NCBI GenBank assembly: GCA_000787465.1
Contig: JSYX01000296.1
Span: forward strand, 1 to 42,027
Reading direction: 5' to 3'
Origin: Thermomucor indicae-seudaticae
Taxonomy: Eukaryota; Mucoromycota; Mucoromycetes; Mucorales; Lichtheimiaceae
Length of the DNA: 42,027 nt
How positions within the stretch are numbered: position 1 is the first letter of the stretch; the number at the start of each line of letters is the position of its first letter. The notes under the pieces are model-generated. The model ran no database searches. It was given only the letters and a program-made list of their open reading frames with translations, and had not been told where the DNA came from. Of this stretch, positions 33,701 to 42,027 are shown one piece after another. The translations under genes were made by a program, and so were the position numbers.

Positions 33701-36700
33701 AGTTAGACTTTAAGTTATGGGCGCAACTCATGTCAGAGTCGCTTGATGATAATCAAAATCAGTACGCAAAGGACTCGTTACGGATCGAACTGTTGCAGCT
33801 GACAGCAATGATCGTTCAGCACGCGCCGCATCTACTAGCTGACCTTCGAAAGGAGGTTATCAAATTTGGATGGAACTATATTCGTCTGGAAGATGCCACC
33901 AGCAAGCAGTCAGCTTATGTGCTTATTGCACGTTTCATTGCAGCGTACGACACGCCCAGCAAGATCGCGATCCAGATATATCAGGCACTTTTGCGCGCGC
34001 ACTTGTCTGAAGCAAGAGGATTAGTGAAACAAGGTCTTGATATCCTGGTACCTGTTCTACCTAAGAGGGTTCCGTTGCAGCCTAATGAAAGGGTCCCGAC
34101 ATGGGTGCGATTGACACGAAAGGTGGTTGTGGAGGATACGCACAGCATATCACAGATGGTCAATGTGTATCAGCTGCTTGTTCGACACGCGGATCTTTTC
34201 TACGACTACAGGGAACATTTTCTTCCCCAAATAGTCAATACCTTGCCAAAGCTAGGCTTGCTACAAAATGCGACTGCGGAGCATAAGCTTCTTACGGTGG
34301 AGCTGGCGGAACTGATTTTGAAGTGGGAACGGTGGCGTCTTGGCGTTGACACGAAGGAGTCGACCGAGAAGGAGGATAGCACAACAGGGCCTTCTAAGCG
34401 AAAAGCCGAGGATTCACAGGATGCTTCTCGCAAGAAACTGAAGGCTGAAGGACCGAGCGGTGAAATCAAAAGCACCACTCCCAGTAACGGGAACGAACAG
34501 AACAAAGCCGGCAAGGAGTATGTCCCAAGCTTGACACTTCGGGAAAACCTGATTGGGTATCTGGTTCGGTTGGCATGCACGGTATACAATCCGTCGGATA
34601 CTATACAGCGGCGGCTTGTGCAGAGAGTATTGGATTTGATGAAGGAGTTTTTGTGTGATTCGATGTGGTCCGACGTCCACATCAAGTTCTCTCATCTCGA
34701 AAGGACTTTGACGGTCAAGGATATGAGCGATCTATTGGTACCCAGCGTATGCAGTGCTTTGGAAGTGCTGAATATCGATATTTCTCACAAGCCGAACGAA
34801 TGGTTTATCGTCAACATGAACCAGCTCTACCGGTTACTGGAAACGAGTATCAGATCTGATCATGCTCGGATTCAGAATGCGCTGTATCCTGTGCTGGTCC
34901 GCGTCTTTGAGGCGATCAATGGAACGATTGCTGCTCAAAATCCAGAGCAAGAATCTCAGAACCAGGATATTGCTGCTTTTATCTCACTTGTGAATTCGGC
35001 GATCACAGATGGTATGACCAATATGAGCAATAACAGTATTTATGCAGTGTTGAAGCTGTTGCAGGCGGCGAGCAGCAGTCGACCCGAGCATCTGGACCAG
35101 TTTATTCCTGGCATCATCAAGATATTTCAAAAACTGAGCAAGGAGCATGTGATCCCTTCTTCGCATTCGTCTTCTGTGGGATCGGATTCAACCACAAACT
35201 TGTTGATGCTTGTATTGATGCTACTCAAGAAACGCATCTCTCATTTAGGCGACCAGCGGCGTTGGTTCTTGACATACTCTATTCAGCTTATTGAAAAGTC
35301 GCCAGACATCGGTTTGTTGCGCACTATCCTGGGAATGCTGAAGGAATGGACCTTGGACAAGACAGAGACGTTTCCGACTATTAAAGAGAAAGCTGGCATG
35401 CTCGTCAAGATGATGACCGTTGAGAACAGGAACGACATCAAGTTGACAGAAGAATTCCTGGAGCTGGTTCTTGAAATTTACAGCAACCCATCGTTTGCCA
35501 GGTCTGAGCTGACAGTTCGCTTAGAAAATGCGTTCTTGCTAGGCACACGCAGCGATAATCCGCATATCCGTACACGCTTCATGCGCGTATTTGATCGAAG
35601 CATTGCTCCTAACCTCTATTCTCGGCTGAACTACGTTCTTGGAGTCCAGAATTGGGAGTTCTTGGCACCTTCGTTCTGGCTGCATCAGGCACTGGATCTT
35701 CTTCTCGGTGCTGTCAAGGTGAATAACCGCGTTTCACCACCACATTCGCTTAAAGTCAAATCGATCAAGATCGTTGGTGGCAACCAGAATGAACCATCCA
35801 TGATGGATGTTCCAAGCGAAGTGCATGAGCTTATTACCCGGCAGCAAAAGTTCCTCCAAGAAATCCAAGGCTACGATGCGAACAATACCGTTTCTGCTGT
35901 TCGGCAGTTGCAGTATCTGGACGATGAGCTTACCTATACTGTCTGGGTTGATCTGTTCCCTATATGCTGGGCTAACCTGAGCAGCACTGAACGCCATGAT
36001 ATAACGAAGGTCTTGATTAGTCTTTTGGCGAAAGATTTCCATAGCAAACAAGCTGAACGGCGACCCAATGTCATCCAAGCGTTGCTGACCGGTATCGCAC
36101 GAACTCCTTCCATGTCAAAGTTCCCGCCGCACTTGATCAAATATCTTGGTAAAACACACGATGCATGGCACATTGCAATGGAAATTTTGCAGCAGTCTGG
36201 AGCTGTTGGAATCGGACGGGTTACAGATGGGTCCAAGGACGATCAAACTAATCGTGAGCGGACGCTGGATGCCTTATCGGAGCTATATTCTGAGCTGCAT
36301 GAAGATGATATGTTTAATGGATTATGGAGATGGCGGAGCACTTATAGCGAAACGAACGTAGCAGTATCATGCGAACAAAGTGGAATGTGGATGCAGGCTC
36401 AAAACATGTACGAAAACGCGCAGATCAAGGCACGAAGTGGCGTGTTACCGTTTACAGAGTCAGAGTATATGCTGTGGGAAGACCATTGGATATCCTGCGC
36501 TCAAAAGCTACAGCAGTGGGATATCCTGACGGACCTAGCAAAGCATGACGGAAATGTGAATTTGCTATTGGAGTGCTCTTGGCGTCTGTCAGACTGGACG
36601 GCAGAAAGGGAGTTACTTGAACAGTCTCTGCAGCAGGTTGGGGACGTCCCAACGCCTCGACACAAAGTATTTGAAGCATTCTTGTCATTAATTAAGTCGC

Positions 36701-39700
36701 AAACAAATGATGGGACACCGAATGAGTTCACGCGTCTCTGTGAAGAAGGAGTTCAGCTATCTTTGCGCAAATGGCATGCACTGCCATCCATTGTGACCCA
36801 AAGTCATATTCCACTGTTGCAAAACTTCCAACAATTCCTCGAGCTTCAGGAAGCAAGCCAGATCTTCACGAGCCTCATGACTACCAACGCCCAGAATCTG
36901 GAGCAGCGTTCGATGGAGCTTCGAAGCATTCTGGGAACATGGAGAGAGCGGCTTCCAAACATGTGGGACGATATCAACGTGTGGAGCGATCTGGTTGCAT
37001 GGCGTCAGCATATATTTAGCGCCATTAATCGCACCTACTTGCCGCTTATCCCATTGTTGCAACCTCAAGCACCGCCAGGAAATGCAGGTTCCGGCAACTC
37101 GTATGCGTACCGAGGATATCATGAAACTGCCTGGATCATCAACCGCTTCGCTCACGTTGCTCGCAAGCATCAACTTTACGATGTCTGCATCAATTATTTG
37201 ACCAAGATCTACACGCTCCCGAACATTGAAATCCAGGAAGCTTTCTTAAAGCTGCGTGAGCAAGCCAAGTGCTATTACCAGAACCAGTCTGAATTGACGG
37301 CAGGCCTGGATGTTATCAACAACACGAACTTGATGTACTTTACGCATCAGCAGAAGGCAGAATTTTTCACGTTGAAGGGTATGTTCCTTGCGAAACTGAA
37401 CCATTTTAACGAAGCAAACGAAGCTTTTGTGAACGCCGTTCAAATCGACTTGTCTCTGCCGCGCGCATGGGCTGAATGGGGCCGATATAACGATCGACGG
37501 TTTAAAGAGAACCCCAAAGACTTGAGTTGGGCAAACAATGCGGTGAGCTGTTATTTACAAGCTGCTGGTATATACAAGAATGCGAAGGCTCGAAAATACC
37601 TGCTACGTGTCCTGTGGCTGCTCAGCTTGGACGATCAATCCGGCACCATCTCGCTTGCTTTTGATGGCTACAAGGGCGAATGGCCGGTCTGGTATTGGAT
37701 TACATTTATTCCACAGCTCTTGACAGCATTGCAACATAGGGAAGCTAGACATGCACGCACGATTCTCATACGTATAGCGAAGCAATATCCTCAGGTAAGT
37801 CAATGGAAGAAGTTGATTATTTCGTTTTGCTGTTCATTAATCTGTCTGTTTAGGCACTCCATTTCCAATTACGCACGGCGAAAGAGGAATTGATGAAGAG
37901 ACCAACTCCATTGCCTTCCATGGAGGCGCAAGCTCAGAGTGCTTCAGGGGGTGTTCCGAGTGCCAGTACAAGCAACCCGCAAGGAAACGAGGAACCAATG
38001 ACCCCATCAGGCGCCGTTGCCGACGCGAAGGCTGTTGCCACACTGAAACCCGATGCTGGAGCCTCCGGTTCATCTGAATCTGCTGAAAATAACCGGCCGG
38101 CTGGTGATACTGAAGCAAAGGCTGAGACCAAAACTGAATCTATGAACGTAGATGGTCAACCTTCAGAAGCTACGCAGGATGATAACCAAGCGGCTGCTGC
38201 TACGGCTGAAGATGTTACGACTGCCACTCAGAGTGAAGCTGACACGGTCCCTATCAAGCAAGAAGAACGAGAAGGAGGAGGAGCAGCAGGAGAAGACATG
38301 GATGTTGATGGAGGCAATACCAATGGATCAGCGAATACAGGCGAATCGTCGGAGAATGCGACTCAAGAAATGCAGCCGAAACAAGAACCAGGCCAAGCAG
38401 CATCCACAAAGCAGTCGTCGGCTAGCAAGGAAGCGCCTGGCGAGCAGGAACAGAGTGACAAAGGGCCATCAAACGATGCAGAGGCAGATAAAAGCAACAC
38501 CCCATCCAGACCGAACGGTGCTCAACCTGCTAGTGGCGGCGCCGGCGCTCCAGCTGTACATCCCTTGGACGAAATTATGGCTATGTTGAAGACGGGATAT
38601 CCTTTATTGGCATTATCCATGGAAACAATGGTCGATCAGATTCAACTGAAATTCAAGCCTCTTGCCGACGAAGACATGTATCGACTCGTTGTCGCATTGT
38701 ACAATGAGGGTGCACAGGTATGCATTGTTTTTGCTTAGACGCAATACATGGTTCCTTTATCTCTAACAAGAAATTACGCTATTTAGCAATTGCTTGCACG
38801 TCTGGTAAACCCATCTGATAACCTTCAGTTAACGCATGCTACTGCGACCAATATTGTCCGCTTCGCTGAGAGTCTGCATCCTGGCCATATGAAGACGGCA
38901 TTCTACAATGATTTCGCTAAAGAAAAATTGAATTTGGAAGAATATGTTGCAAAGCTGCGACTATGGCGAGACAAATTCGAGGCGATGCTTGATGCTCGTC
39001 CAAGGAAGCAAAAATTGGAAGCCTTGTCTTGTTACTTGGCAGAGTTCCATCATGCCCGCTTTGATGATGTGGAAATTCCTGGACAATATCTTTTGGTATG
39101 GATATAAAAAAATACATGCTGTTAAGAACGTGCTACTCATAAGTCTTGTTTTGTCTTTACGTTGCAGCTGAAAGATAATGCGAACGATTTCCTTCGCATT
39201 GACCGCTTCATGCCAGAGGTGGAATTCATACGACGGGTTGGCAACTGTTACAGACGGCTGACTATCCGTGGCCATGATGGCACTCTTCATCCATTCCTTA
39301 TCCAGAACCCAGCACCTCGACAGTTCCGCAGAGAAGAGCGATTGATGCAACTCTTTAGATTGCTTAATAGTGTGCTGGAGCGCCGTAAAGAGAGCCGAAT
39401 GCGCAACCTATCTTTCCATCTTCCTGCTATCGTACCGCTAGCTCCCAATGTTCGAATCGTCCAAGACGATCCGTCCTACTGCACGCTCCATGATATCTAC
39501 GAAGACCATTGTGACGAGGTGCATATGCATAGGGATGATCCAATGGCTTATTATTGCGAAAAGCTTAAGAGTAATGTGAAAGCCGGAAAAGACGTAAGTG
39601 TCTTCATTACTGTAGGCTAAAGAATGGATTAGTGTACTAAGCTGCTTTTTTCCTCCAGGTTGTCGCCCAAAAGACAGAATTATTGAACCTGCGCATGGAG

Positions 39701-40491
39701 ATTATCACTGAGATAAGTGACAAGATGGTTCCGTCAACGATATTGAGCAAGGTACGAAACGGCATTTTGCTTTTTTCCAAGCGCTCTGCTATTTACTAAC
39801 TATCGTCTGACTTTAGTACATGCTCCGTACTATGGGCTCTTATACAGACTACTTTATGTTGCGCAAGCAATTTATTGCGCAATATGCTACTGCAACGTTC
39901 ATGACATACGTCTTCAGCGTGGGACAACGTATGCCGTACAAGATTGCTATTTCGCGCAGCACAGGCGATGTGTGGATGATGGAGTTTGTACCAAGCTTCA
40001 ACCACGCCAACGGCTTGTTTGCAAATGGCGAGACGGTTCCTTTCAGATTTACACCAAACATCCAAGACTTTATCACACCTGTCGGCATTGAAGGCCCATT
40101 TACTAGCTGCCTCGTGGCTGCAGCGCGATGCCTGACTGAACCAGAGTTGGAGTTGGACCAATATCTGGGTCCCTTTGTACGGGACGAAGTAACCACGTGG
40201 CAAATGACCAATCCTCACCGTAACATCACGGACGCACAAATTCGAGAACGTATCAGCTCAAATATTATGCAAGTCGTATCCAAGGCGCAGTTTTTGTCAT
40301 GCAAGGCCGCTCGTGAAAAGGTAACTAATATTTTCGCATCAGAGCTGGGCGGAAAAGCTGATGTGTGTGTCGTTCATTAGGCAATCAATGCAAATAAGCC
40401 TACGAACCAAAACGTCATTGATCTTATTTCGCAGGCGAGCAACCCACAAAAGATGGCGCAAATAGACTGCACCTGGATGCCGTGGCTGTAG
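27763..40491 (+). CDS. TRA1: Tra1/TRRAP, SAGA and NuA4 activator-binding pseudokinase
   Basis: Model: exons 27763-27811, 27887-28044, 28101-28391, 28439-28654, 28715-28849, 28916-29044, 29105-29232, 29292-29491, 29543-37794, 37854-38717, 38787-39095, 39168-39593, 39659-39751, 39817-40320 and 40381-40491, 3954 aa. The N-terminus ([30 protein letters not shown]) opens a very long HEAT solenoid. The FAT domain occupies roughly 2500-3200. A 210-residue Ser/Glu/Gln-rich insert (about 3208-3420) lies before the PIKK-like domain. Where active PIKKs have GDRHxxN and DFG, this protein has [11 protein letters not shown] and MEF, the known loss of kinase residues in Tra1/TRRAP. The C-terminus WMPWL is the FATC end. 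It acts in the nucleus as the scaffold that docks activators. Length is close to yeast Tra1 (3744) and human TRRAP (3859). Confidence 0.97.
37917..38558 (+). other. Low-complexity acidic insert in Tra1 between FAT and pseudokinase
   Basis: About 210 codons rich in A, E, G, S, Q and N interrupt the domain order. Two similar short acidic motifs, MNVDG and DMDVDGG, occur within it. Conserved sequence resumes at HPLDEIM (codon at 38559). The region is probably disordered. Confidence 0.75.
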
Positions 40492-41259
40492 TTATGATAC
40501 ATATGTACATAGCAAGCAAGTAAAGGCTATCTGTCGATATTCTGATACCTGGATGAATTGAATTGTTTGGCATGGTTCAAAGAAAAGAAATATCTGTGTA
40601 CTTTGGATCTAAAGAGGGTATCTCCATCAAGGGCAGTGTTCCGTATAAATTGCATATAGAAGGAGCGATGAAGTGGGCTCCGAAGGAACAGTCGTAGTAG
40701 GGACTCGTGTCCTGATTGTTTGCGGTTGGAAAAATTTGTCTTTTGCGTTCAGGCAAGCTCGGTTTGCGCCCAGCATAAGACTCTCTTTGCTGTGGATGTT
40801 TGCCAAGTTTGCACTCCAGATTTGAAGTTTAATTTGCTTTAATCACGCTTTTGCCGCGCCCTCTAGGCCAACCTTTGAGACAACAGATTGGAACACGGAT
40901 TTGGATAACACATAAGAGACATTTAGTTGGGAGAATAAAACTGAGGACGTGCTTTTGTCCAATTACATGCTGCAATTTCATGTCCTGTGGTGGACCAAAA
41001 GCAACGAGCTTTTCTTCTCCTTTTATACCTTTTGATAGCCTTTGTTAACCTCTGATACTGAATCACAGTCTACTTTATGACATTGAGGGGTCTGCATTCT
41101 TCTTGAAGCGTAACAAAATCATCTCTTCACAAATACTGCCTTTATTGTAATAAAATTAGCACTCAAGGAACAGATACAGCAAAATCTTTACGCAAAGAAA
41201 GTTCAGATGAGGGGGAATGGTTTATTGGTTTTTGCTCTACGCATGCTTAAACAATCAAT
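40492..41259. other. Convergent intergenic region between TRA1 and ATP1
   Basis: A short ORF (40851-41048) has no support. TTTATT at 41221-41226 is the AATAAA signal of ATP1 on the minus strand. Confidence 0.6.
41221..41226 (-). terminator. Poly(A) signal of ATP1
   Basis: AATAAA on the minus strand lies 34 nt past the ATP1 stop codon. Confidence 0.55.
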
Positions 41260-42027
41260 TTACAAAAAGGACTTGACGTGGTTCTCGCAGATCTCACGAA
41301 GCTTGGCTTCGAGTTCCTTGGAGAGGACACCCTTGGTGCGGATTTCCTCAAGAACGGGCTTGTGTTCAGATTGGATGTGGCTAATGAAGTCCTTTTCCCA
41401 TTCAACGACCTTGTTAACAGGGAGCTTGTCAAGGAAACCGTTGACACCAGCGAACACAATAGGGACCTGGACTTCGATGGCCAGAGGAGAGTATTGAGGC
41501 TGCTTAAGCAATTCAGTAAGACGAGCACCACGGTTCAGCAAGAACTGGGTGGAGGCGTCCAAGTCAGAACCGAACTGGGCGAAGGCAGCAACTTCACGGT
41601 ATTGAGCCAAGAAAAGCTTCAGCGAACCAGCGACCTGCTTCATGGCCTTGGTCTGAGCAGCGGAACCGACACGGGACACAGACAGACCAACGTTAATGGC
41701 GGGACGGACACCCTTGAAGAACAGTTCAGCTTCCAAGAAGATCTGACCGTCGGTAATGGAAATGACGTTGGTAGGAATGTAAGCGGACACATCACCACCC
41801 TGAGTTTCACTGCACATTTCGTAATTTAGCGCCTCTAGTCTGATAGACATTATGACATTACAAGCTTACATGATAGGAAGGGCAGTCATGGAACCGTAGC
41901 CAAAGTCCTTGTTCATCTTGGCAGCACGCTCCAACAGACGCGAGTGGAGGTAGAAGACATCACCAGGGTAGGCTTCACGACCTGGAGGACGACGAAGCAA
42001 AAGAGACATCTGACGGTAGGCAACGGC
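41260..42027 (-). CDS. ATP1: ATP synthase F1 subunit alpha, mitochondrial, C-terminal part
   Basis: Partial model on the minus strand: exons 42027-41870 (open at the window edge) and 41809-41260, with one 60-nt intron. The first exon reads [19 protein letters not shown] and [19 protein letters not shown], matching the nucleotide-binding domain of F1-alpha. After the intron come [19 protein letters not shown], then [20 protein letters not shown] with the conserved arginine finger Arg in SVSRVG. The C-terminal helical domain runs to [13 protein letters not shown]. In total 235 of about 550 residues are visible; the N-terminus and P-loop are outside the window. Alpha alternates with beta in the F1 hexamer and holds non-catalytic nucleotides. 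Confidence 0.97.

Overview
This is a gene-dense eukaryotic window with many short introns. Fourteen protein genes can be modelled over all or part of their length. I resolved about 64 introns, most of them 46-94 nt long. The gene set looks like an early-diverging fungus, probably Mucoromycota. Supporting points are a fungal-type Tra1, an Rch1/SLC10A7-type transporter, a cytochrome b5-acyl-CoA dehydrogenase fusion, a CSNAP homologue, and a degenerate copy of a repetitive GE(V/A)K protein family that I associate with Mucorales genomes. The lineage call is an inference; no marker gene settles it.

Layout. Positions 1-90 hold the end of a thaumatin-like protein. Positions 1024-2930 encode a Whi5-like/C2HC/PHD protein (+). 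Positions 3444-5076 encode an SBF-like (Rch1) transporter (+). Positions 5875-6510 encode a Yap/Pap1-type bZIP factor (-). Positions 7323-8058 are a decayed PD-(D/E)XK-like element. Positions 8378-9599 encode a FAR-17a/AIG1-like membrane protein (-). Positions 10289-13074 encode a TMEM62-like membrane metallophosphoesterase (-). Positions 13280-13646 encode a CSNAP/COPS9-like protein (-). Positions 14548-16274 encode mitochondrial aspartate aminotransferase (+). Positions 16729-18707 encode a cytochrome b5-acyl-CoA dehydrogenase fusion (+). Positions 19499-21626 encode a USP36/Ubp10-like protein that has lost its catalytic Cys (+). Positions 21655-22469 encode the HIT protein Hnt1 (-). Positions 22621-23512 encode a LEA2-type single-span membrane protein (-). 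Positions 24537-25452 encode the ribosome assembly factor Mrt4 (-). Positions 26225-26298 are tRNA-Ile(AAU) (+). Positions 27763-40491 encode the complete 3954-aa Tra1 scaffold of SAGA/NuA4 (+). Positions 41260-42027 hold the 3' part of mitochondrial ATP synthase alpha (-).

These are mostly unlinked housekeeping genes, not a cluster. Themes that recur are nucleolar or ribosome biogenesis (Mrt4, the USP36-like tail), transcription control (Tra1, bZIP, the PHD protein), mitochondrial metabolism (Aat1, Atp1) and CSN biology.

The most unusual points are: (i) the USP36 homologue has Ser in place of the catalytic Cys and a lost QEDAHEF box, but keeps its His box, zinc knuckles and basic C-terminal tail; (ii) a Whi5-type motif sits in one polypeptide with a C2HC and a PHD finger; (iii) four introns can only be placed with GC-AG borders, a high share for a fungus; (iv) HNT1 has six introns in 426 coding bases, including 16-nt and 24-nt exons; and (v) a CSNAP homologue is present in a fungus. 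All exon junctions were placed by hand from splice consensus, reading frame and family alignment, and no transcript data were available.
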